In this document: in pieces, positions 27,074 through 36,474 of the stretch
Numbering within the stretch: position 1 is the stretch's first letter
Layout: every line of letters starts with the position of its first letter
DNA from: Streptomyces sp. NBC_01231
GTDB lineage: Bacteria; Actinomycetota; Actinomycetes; Streptomycetales; Streptomycetaceae
Assembly: GCA_035999765.1 (NCBI GenBank)
Contig: CP108521.1
Coordinates: forward strand, 11,222,001 to 11,286,000
DNA length: 64,000 nucleotides
Direction: 5' to 3'
The notes under the pieces: model-generated
The model's database searches: none
The model's input: the letters and a program-made list of their open reading frames with translations, nothing else
What the model was told of the DNA's origin: nothing
Made by a program: the position numbers and the translations under genes

Positions 27074-27784
27074 TCACCGACGCCGCACGCGCTGACGCGG
27101 CACTGCTCTCACAAACGTTTCATCTGTGAGCGCACGTGCTCGGTGAACTGAACACAAGAACTTGACAGGGAAGATCGCCTCGCTCGTCTCGCGGACCTTG
27201 TATTTCTGCCATCCCCTCACCGACGGGCGGTAGGCGTCGTCCAGCCTTTTGAAGACCACCCCCTCCATCCCGACCGACGCCCACGTCAGCCACTCGCGCA
27301 CGACGTCGGCCTCGGTGGTCGACGGACACAGCGCCCACGGCGCAGACAGCCCGCGTGCGGCGAACACGGACTCCAGCGTGGCCCTGCGCCGCCGGTACGG
27401 CCAGGAGGTCGTGTCCGTCCCGGACAGCCTGAACAGATCGAACGCGACGAAGTGGGCCGGCCACTCCTCCGCCGCCCGGGCCGCACCGGCACCGCGCCGG
27501 GCAAGCCGGTTCTGCAGCCGCTCGAACGCGAGGCGGCCCGCGGCGTCCCATACGAACAGCTCGCCGTCCAACGCGGTCGCGTCCGGCAGCTGCACGGCCC
27601 CGGCCACGACCTCCGGAAACGAGGCCGCCATCTCGGTGCCGCGCCTTGAGCGCAGCACCACCCGCCCGGCGTCGACGGAGACGAGAGCCCGAAACCCGTC
27701 CCATTTGGGCTCCGCAGCACAGCCAGGGCGCAGATCGGGCACGGACACGGGGGTGGTCAGCATCGGCTCCGGCAGCGTCCATGT
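27074..27784 (-). pseudogene. ATP-dependent DNA ligase lacking the OB domain
   Basis: From GTG 27784 (TWTLPEPMLTTPVSV) the adenylation domain is complete: AEPKWDGFRALVSVDAGRVV with the catalytic Lys, DGELFVWDA, VFKRLDDAYRPSVRGWQKYK. After VRETSEAI at about 27173 the family sequence stops. A foreign tail of some 30 residues runs to 27074, so the OB-fold domain needed for joining is missing. The break is at the same place where the isolated OB fragment at 39.8 kb ends. The protein could still fold and self-adenylate, but not ligate normally. Confidence 0.75.
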
Positions 27785-27926
27785 CACCTCCCATCCCTTC
27801 CACCCGCCATGCCCGCCACCCGAGTGACTGCGCATCGCCCGGCGAGAGAGGCACAACCCCACTCGCCAACGACACGAGTGCCCCAGTGCGGTTGGACTGC
27901 GGATAGCCGAGGGTGGCGAACGTCAG

Positions 27927-28634
27927 CTACGCCATGGCAGCAGCCACGGTCTCCAACACGGCGCGCTGCTGCGGGTCGATGGGCACGTCGGCCTGGCGCA
28001 GCTTGCGAAGCATGGTTCCCTCGGCACACAACCTGCACAGCCCGATCACCGGGATCGGACCGGCACCGATGAGGGTGTGCGAGGCGGAGCTCTCGTAGAC
28101 GGGGCGGTAGCAGCCGGGGCACAGCTGGCAGTCCTCGGGCTCATCCGCTGGCGGCGCGTCGGGACCGAGCAGCGGGACGATCCGGCGGAGGTTCTCCCCG
28201 GCCTCCGCCCACAGACCCATCGGCCGTTCCGCGGACCGCTCGAAGACGACGTCGCCGTCCGGGCCTTCGCTGGTGCGGACCCGGGCCAGCGTGCCGACGC
28301 CTTCCTCGGGGTGGTCGGGGAGGAACGCCAGGACAGTCCTGTGTCCAGGCCCTTCGGACATGACCTGGACGTGACCTCGCCCGGCAGCGAGGGCTGCGCC
28401 CAGCTCATTCAGCCCCTGGCCGTCGTCGTCGTTGCGCAGACGCAGCGCCCACGAGGCCGGGGCGCCGTCGATCTCGGCAGGGGAGGAGGTGATCAGGATG
28501 CCGTTGCCGGACTGGCGAACGTCCAGGTGGTGCATGCCCTCGGTGGAGTGGAACGCGGTGCCGAACCACTCCGTGGTCGGCTGGTCGTTCCCGCCTCGCG
28601 GGCGGCGCGGCTTGTGCCGCTTCTGACGTCCCAT
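27927..28634 (-). CDS. Hypothetical protein with C-terminal zinc ribbon
   Basis: The start is ATG 28634, with GAGGAGG upstream, giving 235 residues. The N-terminus is very basic (MGRQKRHKPRRPRGGNDQ). A soluble alpha/beta middle follows. The C-terminal part has CQLCPGCYRPVY and, 25 residues on, GLCRLCAEGTM, two Cys pairs suited to zinc. I do not recognise the family. The shape (basic tail, acidic body, zinc ribbon) would suit a nucleic-acid-associated protein but this is inference. It stands alone between a ligase pseudogene and a reductase. Confidence 0.6.
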   Translation of the reverse strand: MGRQKRHKPRRPRGGNDQPTTEWFGTAFHSTEGMHHLDVRQSGNGILITSSPAEIDGAPASWALRLRNDDDGQGLNELGAALAAGRGHVQVMSEGPGHRTVLAFLPDHPEEGVGTLARVRTSEGPDGDVVFERSAERPMGLWAEAGENLRRIVPLLGPDAPPADEPEDCQLCPGCYRPVYESSASHTLIGAGPIPVIGLCRLCAEGTMLRKLRQADVPIDPQQRAVLETVAAAMA

Positions 28635-29057
28635 GGTGTGCCTCCTCGCAGGCGGGGCCGTGTACGGGCCGAATGGTCCGCTGAACCAACAACTGGCGGC
28701 CCGACATCTCAGGTACGCCAGTGGGGCGGCGCTCACCCGTCCGGCCCTCATGGCGGCCGGGCTGCGATCCGCTCTACTGCTGGGCTGTCAGAGGCGTGCG
28801 GCATCATCGGCAGATGGTCGCCACACCAGCCCCGCCTCCGGGGATGACGCCGCAAGAGCTCCAGCAACAGGAACAGACCCTGGAGCTGATCAACAGCGAA
28901 CTCCAGGACCAGGTGTGGGGCGAGGGCGAGGCGATGGTGCCGGTCGGTCAGCACATCGCCAAAGGTGCGATCGGGGCGCCGATGAGAAATGGCGCCGGCA
29001 GTCGTCTGAGTACGTGTCCGGTGAACGCGGGGCGCGCATCAAAGGGAGAGCAACGAG
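28635..29057. other. Intergenic region with a possible gene fragment
   Basis: The plus strand from 28814 reads MTPQELQQQEQTLELINSEL, then QDQVWGEGEAMVPVGQHIAK, which looks helical and protein-like. The frame then runs into and overlaps the next gene. It may be the remnant of a small gene. The rest contains nothing I can name. Confidence 0.3.
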
Positions 29058-29627
29058 ATGAGACCACTTCGATACTCGATCAACGTCACGCTCGACGGCT
29101 GCTGCCATCACGAGGCAGGGCTCACCCCGGACGAGGAGTCGATGCGCTACTGGACCGCTGAGATGGAGCGAGCCGATGCCCTGCTATTTGGCCGGGTGAC
29201 CTACGAGATGATGGAGTCGGCGTGGCGGAAGCCGGCCACGGGCACGTGGCCTGACTGGATGGATGAGTGGCAGATCCCGTTCGCCGAGGCCATCGACCGG
29301 GCGAAGAAGTACGTCGTGTCGAGCACGCTGAGCGGGGTCGACTGGAATGCCGACCTGGTACGAGGCGACTTGGGGCAAGCGGTTCAGCGGCTCAAGCAGG
29401 AGTCAGGCGAGGGCCTGTGGGTGGGTGGCGTGACGCTCCCCCTGGCGTTGGCAGATCTGGGACTGATCGACGAGTACGAGTTCCTTGTTCAGCCGGTCCT
29501 TGCCGGACACGGGCCGACGTTGCTCGCCGGTCTGCGCGAGCGCATCCAGCTCGAGCTCGTGGACCGCCATGAGTTCCGGTCGGGGGCGGTAGCCCAGCGA
29601 TACCGGCCCACGCGAGTTACGGCTTGA
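29058..29627 (+). CDS. Dihydrofolate-reductase-like (RibD C-terminal) protein
   Basis: This 189-residue protein starts at ATG 29058 after AAAGGGAGAG. It has the RibD_C/DHFR-like pattern: MRPLRYSINVTLDGCCHHEA, ADALLFGRVTYEMMESAW, KYVVSSTLSGVDWNADLV and a final LIDEYEFLVQPVLAGHGPTL. Members are NADPH-dependent reductases related to riboflavin reductase, usually of unknown substrate and common in actinomycetes. It is a single gene followed by a terminator at 29728. Confidence 0.88.
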   Translation: MRPLRYSINVTLDGCCHHEAGLTPDEESMRYWTAEMERADALLFGRVTYEMMESAWRKPATGTWPDWMDEWQIPFAEAIDRAKKYVVSSTLSGVDWNADLVRGDLGQAVQRLKQESGEGLWVGGVTLPLALADLGLIDEYEFLVQPVLAGHGPTLLAGLRERIQLELVDRHEFRSGAVAQRYRPTRVTA

Positions 29628-29727
29628 CGTGATTTGTCCTGGCACGTTGGCCGCTCCCTCGCGACGGAACGACGGCTCGGGGTGCACTAGATCCACAGGT
29701 CCTCGCCCGTCATGGCGAGACAGCACG

Positions 29728-29758
29728 AGACCCCGGCAATCTGCGGCCCGGGGTCTCT
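29728..29758. terminator. Terminator hairpin
   Basis: GAGACCCCGG and CCGGGGTCTC form a perfect 10-bp stem with an 11-base loop, 100 bases past the reductase stop. Confidence 0.75.
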
Positions 29759-29972
29759 CTGTGCTCTGGGGTGTCCGACCGTTCAACGACCAGCCGGCGG
29801 GAGCGTCATGCCCACTCCACGCCCAGCTCCCGCAGCGCGTCCGGCTGGTCACGTGCCCGTCCGTGGACGACGGGCGCAGTACCGGAAATGCGTGGTGACG
29901 GCCCGGTGATCCCGTTTAGCGTGATCTGGCTGGCGATCGTCAGCGGCATGTGGTGAACACACTGGAGTACCG

Positions 29973-31295
29973 ATGGCTCTGCCCGCACGGCTGACCGCCG
30001 CCCTGGGACGACACCCCGACGACCTCACCGAGGTCGATCTGCAGCGCGCGATCGAAAGCCACGTACCCGAGAGCGTCGACCTGGACTGGAAGAAGGACTT
30101 CTACCAGGGCACCGACGCGGGCAAGAAGGAACTCGCCAAGGACGTGTCCGCCATGGCCAACACCGCCGGCGGCATGGTCGTCGTCGGCGTCGACGACGGC
30201 AAGCAGGACCACGCACACGCCCTGGCCCCCTTCGAGCCGGTCCCGGGCCGCGGCGAGGAGTGGATCCGTGCGGTGCTCGCGAACTGGATTCAGCCCGTCG
30301 TTCCCAACGTGGGCGTGCGACCGGTGAAGTCCACTGTTCACGAGGGAAAGATCTACTGGGTACTCACCGTGCCCCCGAGCACCCAGGCCCCTCACGCGGT
30401 CGCGGCTCCGGGCAACGACTACAACTTCCGCGTGCACGTCCGGCACGGCACCACGACCCGCACCCTCGCCGAATCCGAGATCGCCCAGCGCTACCGTGAC
30501 CGCTTCCAGGCCGCCTCCGACGACGTCGACCGCCTGCACCAAGTCGCCGACGCAGGCTTCGGCTACCTGTCGGCCTACCTGACCAACACCGCGCACGGCG
30601 GCAGCCCCAGGGTGACCTACTTCCCGGCCTGGGTCAGCCTGGCCGCAGTTCCGGCCGTCCGAGGTACCCACCCACTGACCACTCAGACTGACCGGGAAGC
30701 GGCGTTCGACCGCTTCTTCAAGATCGCCACCGAGGGAGTTACCACCCGCGTGCGGCCGGACCGTCCCGTGCTGGTCGGCCGCCGCCAGGTCCGCTTCGAG
30801 GGCGATCCCACTGGTCAGCTTCACCAGGACGGTGCCTTCTACGGAGCGCTGTCGCTCAACTTCCAGAGCGACCAGTTCGACGCCGACGGCCCCAAGCGGC
30901 TGTTCCAGCGCGGAATTGAACTCGACCTCGTGGCCATGGCGCAGGCTGCCGCAGCTTGGGCGGCAGAGACCGGAGCGGCGGGCGACGTGATGCTGTCCGC
31001 CGCGCTGCACCGCTTCGACGGCAGCGACGATCCTGTCCGCCTGGTCGTATCAGAGAGCGTCTTCCAGCACGGCCCCGCGATGCCGCTGCCCGCAACTCCT
31101 GCGCAGACAACGGGAGACCTCGCCGCCATCGTCACCGACAAGCGAGAGGCTGTCGTCGTGGCCTGCGCCCTCGTCTCCGACCTGCTGGCCGACATGGGAG
31201 CCCACCAGCCGTACGTCCTGACCCCCGAAGGGGACATCCTGACCGACCGACTCAATGACGGCTTCCGCCACCAACTCACGGGCTGGGGCGTATGA
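29973..31295 (+). CDS. AlbA_2 (Schlafen-type) domain protein
   Basis: This 440-residue protein starts at ATG 29973. The N-terminal AlbA_2 domain is clear at about residues 34-75 (SVDLDWKKDFYQ, KKELAKDVSAMANTAGGMVV, VGVDDG), and FRVHVRHGTTTRTLAESEI at about 150-170 closes it. The remaining 270 residues have no domain I recognise and no zinc site. AlbA_2 modules bind nucleic acid and occur in transcription factors and in Schlafen-like nucleases, some with antiphage roles. The gene sits alone between two terminators in an accessory region. A defence role is possible but unsupported by neighbours. Confidence 0.78.
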   Translation: MALPARLTAALGRHPDDLTEVDLQRAIESHVPESVDLDWKKDFYQGTDAGKKELAKDVSAMANTAGGMVVVGVDDGKQDHAHALAPFEPVPGRGEEWIRAVLANWIQPVVPNVGVRPVKSTVHEGKIYWVLTVPPSTQAPHAVAAPGNDYNFRVHVRHGTTTRTLAESEIAQRYRDRFQAASDDVDRLHQVADAGFGYLSAYLTNTAHGGSPRVTYFPAWVSLAAVPAVRGTHPLTTQTDREAAFDRFFKIATEGVTTRVRPDRPVLVGRRQVRFEGDPTGQLHQDGAFYGALSLNFQSDQFDADGPKRLFQRGIELDLVAMAQAAAAWAAETGAAGDVMLSAALHRFDGSDDPVRLVVSESVFQHGPAMPLPATPAQTTGDLAAIVTDKREAVVVACALVSDLLADMGAHQPYVLTPEGDILTDRLNDGFRHQLTGWGV

Positions 31296-31327
31296 GGCGG
31301 TGGGCACCTGCCAGCCGACATCACGAG

Positions 31328-31353
31328 ACCCCGGGCCTGAAGAGGCCCGGGGT
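31328..31353. terminator. Terminator after the AlbA_2 gene
   Basis: ACCCCGGGCCT and AGGCCCGGGGT pair perfectly over 11 bp with a GAAG loop, 33 bases past the stop, and also face the convergent helicase remnant. Confidence 0.85.
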
Positions 31354-31385
31354 CCGGCAGATCGGCGAGCGGTCAGAGGGCTGTC

Positions 31386-32111
31386 TCAGTAGTCCTCCCG
31401 CTCGGAGGGCGACCCGTACTGCTCGATGAGGTCACAGGTGCAGGTGCCGCCCTCGTGTAGCGTTTTCTCGCACTCGTCATGGTGGTGCCGCACCGGCGGC
31501 CGCTTCGGCGGCAAGGGCTGCGCTGGTACACGGTCCGTGGGCCGGGCCGGAGCGACCTGAGCGGCGGGCGCAGGCGCTGCGCCCGCCCAGTCGACGCCCA
31601 ACTCAGCTAGGGCGGCGAGCTGTTCGGCGGTGAGCCTGTCCCGTCTCGCGCGAGTGTTCGAAGTCCACACACCGAGCTTGATGACTACCGGCTCCGTCTC
31701 GCCGTCGACCACGATCTCTTCAGCGTGGCCGCGCGGGACAGGCCGGTGGGCGCCTTCCCGCTCCACCCACTGCGCGAGGGCTGCCAGGCCGCGTTGGAAC
31801 GCCTGCTGTGCCTTGCTCGGGCCCTTCGTCGTACGCGTAGCCGCAGGAACCGGAGACGGCGCCTGGACGGGCTTCACGCCCAGCGTGGACAGCCGCTCCT
31901 GCTGCTCGGTCGACAGCTGCGCCCAAGTACCCGGTTGGGACTGCCGCTTGAGCCACCGCCCGATGTCATCGCCGTCCATCAGCACGCCCTGCTGGATCTC
32001 GGGAAGGCTGCCGTCGGCGTCGACCAGGTCGGCGAGGACGCGGTAGTGGCGCTGCCAGTCCAGCGGCCACGGGCAGTTCCAGTCTGGGTCGACCGCCGCC
32101 AGCTGCTTTGG
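31386..32111 (-). pseudogene. Helicase-associated-domain C-terminus, 5' part lost
   Basis: The minus frame contains helicase-associated repeats: AAVDPDWNCPWPLDWQRHYR, LVDADGSLPEIQQGVLMDGD and a second repeat AFQRGLAALAQWVEREGAHR, with KLGVWTSNTRARRDRLTAEQ. These are the tails of very large Streptomyces DEAD-box helicases. The helicase motor domains are absent. Upstream of 32111 the frame leaves the family and overlaps a different gene remnant. The C-terminus has a Cys cluster (CEKTLHEGGTCTC). It is a remnant, though the frame itself is open. Confidence 0.7.
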
Positions 32112-32217
32112 CGATTCCGCCCGCGGCGATGACGGGCAGGGCGACGGCGTGGCGGACGGCGGCGACCAGGTCGGGCAGCTGGACGGACTCTCGATCTTCG
32201 GTACTGGTGACAGAAAG
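32104..32217 (-). pseudogene. Nitronate-monooxygenase-like scrap
   Basis: A minus frame reads VTSTEDRESVQLPDLVAAVR, then HAVALPVIAAGGIAKA, matching the FMN-binding 'PVIAAGGIA' end of nitronate monooxygenase/enoyl reductase II proteins. It is only some 38 codons and is joined out of frame to the helicase tail. Confidence 0.55.
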
Positions 32218-32506
32218 GCTGCCGAAGGAGCATCTGTGACAAGCCGAATGCCTGGTTGGTGCCACCGAGGCTGCCTCACCCCCGGTCCTGTCGGCCAGCT
32301 CATCCGGCTTCACCGGTGACAAGTACTCGGCTTCGGCTCAGTATTCGCGGGCCGCCGCACAGCGCTCTGGCGGCCCGCTCCCGAATCCGCATCACGAATG
32401 CGAGGACGACGATGACCACGTCCTGGCCGCCCCGGCGCGGTGTCCACCGACCGCGTGCTGCCGCGCCCCGCGAGCCGGTCGACCCTGCCCGCATCGGCCG
32501 GAGGTC

Positions 32507-32840
32507 GTGCGCCGCCGCGCGAAGGGCATGGACGCCGGCGCCGTCGCGCAGGCCCTCGAGGACGCCCGGTTCGACGCGCGGCAGGACTCGCGGCACGAGC
32601 ACCTGGCCGACGACGAACGCGGCCGGGCGGAACTGGCGGAGTGGGAACGCATCGACCAACTGCTCACCGCAGCAGGCCCCGGGCACCGTGTACGACCCGG
32701 AGACTGACGCCGTCGTCCAGGCCGAGCTCGCCGCCGAAGCCGCGGCCGCCCAAAGCCCCGGCCACTCGGCGCGGGCGGGAGCCAAGAGGCGCCGGTCAGA
32801 AGAGGCACCGGTCAGACGCCGTCGAAGGCCTTACCGGTTA
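32507..32840 (+). pseudogene. Frameshifted hypothetical protein
   Basis: One frame reads AKGMDAGAVAQALEDARFDA, then ELAEWERIDQLLTAAGPG. The next frame continues with TVYDPETDAVVQAELAAEAA and a basic tail. Together they make a plausible charged, helical protein with one frameshift near 32685. I do not recognise the family. Confidence 0.4.
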
Positions 32841-34167
32841 CTGCGTCCACCCACACGATGCTCGGCTGACAGTCCGGATCTCGATCGCAGACCTCGTCGG
32901 AGACAGTGACGACCCACCAGATGCGATACGGGTCACCGTGGCGCTTCAGCTGATCGGCCTTCAACTCCTGAGCTTTTACCCCACCCGTGGTGTCGATGTG
33001 CATGAAGCGGGCGGCCTGTTTCTCCGCCTCGCCCGGCTCGATGAACCTGCCGGACACGGGCAGGTGCTCGGGCCCGAAATCGACCTGGAGCCGGGAGACG
33101 CGGCCGGCCCGGTTGATCTGCACATCGAGGCTACGAGGCATCACCACCTTGTGGTCGGTGAACCGCCATGAGGTGAGCCACCCCGGAGCCGCTTTGTCAC
33201 CGATGGCGCCGGTGCGGTCGGAGATCGCGCCGGCGCGGTGGGAGGTCGCCTTGGCCGCCCAGGGGTAGTGGGCGCGCATGTAGGCCTCGGCGATCCGGTA
33301 CGCATCGTTCGCGTTGTTCGGCACGCGCGCGCCGGGCACAGGGAAACCGTCGGGTACGGGCCGACTGGCGTCGTCGAACTGGACGTTGAGCTTCCGAGCG
33401 CCGGGCCACGTCAGCTCCGCGAACGTCGTCGCGCCGAGTGAGATGAACATATGCCCGTTGTAGCCGTCCAGGCCTGGACTGACCTGGGTACGGCCGATCT
33501 GGTACCGGTCGCCGAACGCCTGCCGGATGACGCGCTCGGCCTCCGTGCGTTCGTTGCCGGAGGCATCGCGGATGGTGGAGCCGTCGACGTGGTTGAGCGT
33601 CACCAGTGTCCGGCCACACACGATCGTCGCCACGGCGACGACGACGCTGATGAGGGCGACCGGGCGTACCCAAGCCGACCAGGCGACACGGCCGCGCACC
33701 AGGACACCGCCGACCGCGAAACCGATCATGCCGCCTGCGATGTTCATCTCCACGTCAGCGCTGTCGCAGATCCCTGACACCACAGCGGCTAGAGCCTGGG
33801 CGATCTCGATCAGGCACGGCAGCAGAACAACCCCTGCGATAACCGGCAGCGCGCGGCGCAGGGCGAGGATTCCGAACAGGCCCAGCGGAAGGCACATGGC
33901 GAGATTCCATAGGCCCTGGGTGGTACGTAATGGCTCAGTGAGCTCATGGTTGACGACGCACTCGTGCACGCTGCTGCTCTCGCCTGCCCCTTGCGCCAGC
34001 GTCACCCCCAGAATGCCCGTGAGGCAGAAACCGAGGGGCGCGTACCACGCGGCGTACAAGCTCTGGTTCCGACGCGCGCCAAGCCACGCAAGACCGCCTA
34101 CCAGGCTCGCGACTGCCGTGAGAACAACCAGAAACCATGGGTCATCGCCAAAGATCGCATCGAACAC
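32812..34167 (-). CDS. VanZ-family membrane protein
   Basis: This 451-residue protein starts at ATG 34167. The N-terminal 170 residues hold five membrane helices, including LWNLAMCLPLGLFGILALRR, VIAGVVLLPCLIEIAQAL and DVEMNIAGGMIGFAVGGVLV, whose N-x-x-x-F-x-P-x-G and D-x-x-x-N motifs are VanZ hallmarks. A further helix (ALISVVVAVATIVCGRTL) precedes a 270-residue outer domain with PepSY-like strands (YRIWWVVTVSDEV, SIVWVDAVTGKAFDGV). VanZ confers low-level teicoplanin resistance in enterococci; most actinomycete members have unknown roles. It lies 3 bases from the next gene's stop and the two are probably cotranscribed. Confidence 0.88.
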   Translation of the reverse strand: MFDAIFGDDPWFLVVLTAVASLVGGLAWLGARRNQSLYAAWYAPLGFCLTGILGVTLAQGAGESSSVHECVVNHELTEPLRTTQGLWNLAMCLPLGLFGILALRRALPVIAGVVLLPCLIEIAQALAAVVSGICDSADVEMNIAGGMIGFAVGGVLVRGRVAWSAWVRPVALISVVVAVATIVCGRTLVTLNHVDGSTIRDASGNERTEAERVIRQAFGDRYQIGRTQVSPGLDGYNGHMFISLGATTFAELTWPGARKLNVQFDDASRPVPDGFPVPGARVPNNANDAYRIAEAYMRAHYPWAAKATSHRAGAISDRTGAIGDKAAPGWLTSWRFTDHKVVMPRSLDVQINRAGRVSRLQVDFGPEHLPVSGRFIEPGEAEKQAARFMHIDTTGGVKAQELKADQLKRHGDPYRIWWVVTVSDEVCDRDPDCQPSIVWVDAVTGKAFDGV

Positions 34168-34170
34168 GCC

Positions 34171-34827
34171 TCACTCGCTCCCTACACCGGCAGACACGCA
34201 ACGACTCGCGTGCCCCGGGCAGTGAAGCCAGCACGTCAGGAGCACACAGGAAGCAGGAGGCTCTATCGGCTCATGACGGTTCCACCGGCTTATGGAGGTG
34301 GCCCCGAGAAGTTGGAAATGCCGCAGTGTCCTGGCCGTGTGGTACCGCCCCAATAAGCGGCCCAGGAACCTCGTGGACAAGCCAGCCAAGTCTCCGATCA
34401 AGTAAGTCGAGCACCGGAACGAGCCTGGGGCGGGAGCGGCTCTCCCACCCCAGCCGGTGACATCAGCCTCAGGACGGAAGGACGGATAGCCCACGAACCG
34501 CGCATCCCACAGAGCCTCGTCCGCTCCCAGATAGCGGACCAGCTTGCGTCGGCCTCTAGGCACGTCGAACGGCACGAGCTCAGCCTGCCCCCGGGCGATC
34601 ACCTGCTGAACACGTCCCGTCACGAGATCGCATTCGTCCACCACGAGCGCAAGGTTCGGGTCGTTCTTCACACGGTCGAACAGACGGGCCCACGGGCCCG
34701 TCAGCACCCAGAATGCGCCGTCCTCCCACAGGAACCAGACGGGACGCACGGTGGGCCCACTGGTGGCAATGCGAGCGGTGAGCGGCTGCCGCAGGAACGC
34801 GTCCACATCGAAGCTACGAGATGTCAC
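34171..34827 (-). CDS. Pyridoxamine-oxidase-like flavin-binding protein, altered C-terminus
   Basis: This 218-residue frame starts at ATG 34827. Residues 1-130 are a split-barrel FMN-binding (PPOX/F420-type) protein: ARIATSGPTVRPVWFLWEDG, FWVLTGPWARLFDRVKNDPN, LALVVDECDLVTGRVQQVIA, RGQAELVPFD. After DVTGWGG the expected final strand is missing and an unrelated Cys/Leu/Arg-rich tail of some 80 residues follows. A frame change or small deletion near 34430 probably replaced the end. The gene would normally be about 145 codons. It precedes the VanZ gene by three bases. Confidence 0.68.
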   Translation of the reverse strand: MTSRSFDVDAFLRQPLTARIATSGPTVRPVWFLWEDGAFWVLTGPWARLFDRVKNDPNLALVVDECDLVTGRVQQVIARGQAELVPFDVPRGRRKLVRYLGADEALWDARFVGYPSFRPEADVTGWGGRAAPAPGSFRCSTYLIGDLAGLSTRFLGRLLGRYHTARTLRHFQLLGATSISRWNRHEPIEPPASCVLLTCWLHCPGHASRCVSAGVGSE

Positions 34828-35598
34828 ATCGCCAATCTTGTGGTGCCACGCGCCTCTTGCCTACCGACCTCCGACCTAGGGCCACAGCAGCATGGAAGGC
34901 CGAGCCGGGGCATGACACGGCCCGATGTCCCCGATGTCTCAGGGAGGTGGGGAATTACGTGACGTTACCCCTGGGGAAAATCGTGATCGTCGACAGCAGG
35001 TTCGCGGATCCCTGGATGCGGTCTCGTTCCAACCCGCGCGACGAGAGCCGCCTGACGGTGGGGCGGTGGTCGCGCGGGTCCGCCGCGCATGCAGTCGGCG
35101 AGTCTGTGGCTTCATCTTCAGGAGAAGGGCCTGGCCCTGGCCGATGCGCTCGCCGAGGCCGGCGAGCGCATCTCCGCTGGCGAGACGGTCGGCGGACCGG
35201 CCGCCGGCCGCTACCGCACTGCGGGCGCCGAGTTTTCCTACCGCTACACCGGGGCCTGCCTCGGCAAAACGAGGGCTGTGTCCACGACGCTTCCACCACG
35301 CTGTGCACCCCAGACCGCGATCCAGCACAGGCGGCCCCAGGGGCACGCGCCCTGGACGGCCGCACCAACAGGCAGGTCGCGGTACGCCGAGGGCGGGTTC
35401 TGCTCACGCCCAGTCCAGGGGGCGACGGTGGCTCGACGGGGCGGCGAAGGCGCAGGGAGCGGAGGCGAAGGCGGATGAGGTTGTCGATCGTGGTCACCGG
35501 AGAAAGCTGCCGATGCCGAAGGGAATAGGGCATATGAGCCAAGGGTGACGGCCCCCCGTTTGGCCGGTCGGGACCCTTCCGGGCCGTCAGACTCCTAG
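34828..35598. other. Non-coding or degraded stretch upstream of an IS
   Basis: Several plus-strand frames switch every 100-200 bases. One at about 35100-35270 reads LHLQEKGLALADALAEAGER, then AGRYRTAGAEFSYRYTGACL, which looks protein-like. No family or intact gene emerges, so I treat it as a degraded gene cut by the insertion of the IS at 35599. Confidence 0.35.
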
Positions 35599-35614
35599 AG
35601 ATCGTCTTCAAAGG

Positions 35615-36118
35615 TCAGATCCAGAGCAGGATCGAGGCGATGGTGACGGCAGCTTGGTAGGACTCGCGGGTCTTGTCGTAGCGAGTGGCCAGGCCGCGCC
35701 ACTGCTTGAGTCGGTTGAAGCAGCGCTCGACGACGTTGCGGCGGCGGTAGAGGCATCGGTCGAAGCCGGGCGGCCGTCCGCCGCGTGTGCCGCGGTTCAG
35801 TCGGCCCAGGATCTGGTCGACGCGTTCGGGGATCGTGTGCGGGATGCCGCGTCGTCGCAGGTATGCGCGGATCTTTCGAGAGCTGTAGCCCTTGTCGGCG
35901 ACCACACGGTCGGGTCGGGTCCGAGGACGTCCGGGCCCGACTCTGGGCACGGTGATCGAGCCCATCACCTGCTCGAAGCGGGTGCAGTCGTTGGCGTTGC
36001 CGCCCGATAAGACGAAGCCGAGAGGGCGGCCGAGTCCGTCGCAGGCCAGGTGGACTTTCGTGCTCAGTCCGCCGCGTGATCGGCCGAGGGCGTGATCACC
36101 CGCTTCGTCCCGGTCGAC
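35615..36118 (-). CDS. IS5-family transposase, second frame (orfB)
   Basis: This frame has no good start and must be read as a fusion with orfA. It contains ALGRSRGGLSTKVHLACDGL, GNANDCTRFEQVMGS, VADKGYSSRKIRAYLRRRG and the C-terminal box RRNVVERCFNRLKQWRGLAT with the catalytic Glu. It is the catalytic half of the DDE transposase. Relative to orfA it is in the +1 frame. The AAAAGGGGG run near 36120 is the likely slip site or, if the element is dead, the site of an indel. Confidence 0.8.
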   Translation of the reverse strand, partial: VDRDEAGDHALGRSRGGLSTKVHLACDGLGRPLGFVLSGGNANDCTRFEQVMGSITVPRVGPGRPRTRPDRVVADKGYSSRKIRAYLRRRGIPHTIPERVDQILGRLNRGTRGGRPPGFDRCLYRRRNVVERCFNRLKQWRGLATRYDKTRESYQAAVTIASILLWI

Positions 36119-36474
36119 TGCCCCCTTTTGCCGCCGGCGGCATGCTGGTGAGCCCGCACGATCGTGGAGTCGACCGACACCAGCCAGTCGATGTCATCGC
36201 CCGCGTCCTTCTCCGCCTGGACGGCCCGCAGCATGCGCGAGAACGTGCCGTCCAGTGCCCACCTGCGGAAACGCGTGTACAAGGTCTGCCAGGAGCCATA
36301 GCGTTCCGGAACATCACGCCAGGCCGATCCGGTGCGGAGCTTCCACACGATCCCGTTCAGTACCACCCGGTCGTCCGAACGGGGCCGCCCCGCGGTCCCC
36401 GAACTCGGCAACAACCGCGACAGCACAGCCCACTCAGCATCCGAAAGCTCATGACGGCGCACCACGACAAGCAT
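36064..36474 (-). CDS. IS5-family transposase, first frame (orfA)
   Basis: From 36474 the product reads MLVVVRRHELSDAEWAVLSR, SGSAWRDVPERYGSWQTLYT, then RRWALDGTFSRMLRAVQAEK and WLVSVDSTIVRAHQHAAGGK with the first catalytic Asp. It ends 136 codons in with a tail read out of the main frame. The frame change after AGGK joins it to orfB. It is 36 bases inside the right terminal repeat. Confidence 0.85.
   Translation of the reverse strand: MLVVVRRHELSDAEWAVLSRLLPSSGTAGRPRSDDRVVLNGIVWKLRTGSAWRDVPERYGSWQTLYTRFRRWALDGTFSRMLRAVQAEKDAGDDIDWLVSVDSTIVRAHQHAAGGKRGQSTGTKRVITPSADHAAD

Noticed and set aside
31386..32303. Intact 305-residue gene for the helicase-associated protein
   Set aside because: The first 65 codons do not belong to the family and overlap a nitronate-monooxygenase scrap in another frame; the helicase motor is missing.
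34821..35548. A complete gene between the flavin-binding protein and the IS
   Set aside because: Protein-like stretches change frame repeatedly and none has a start, ribosome site and family signature together.
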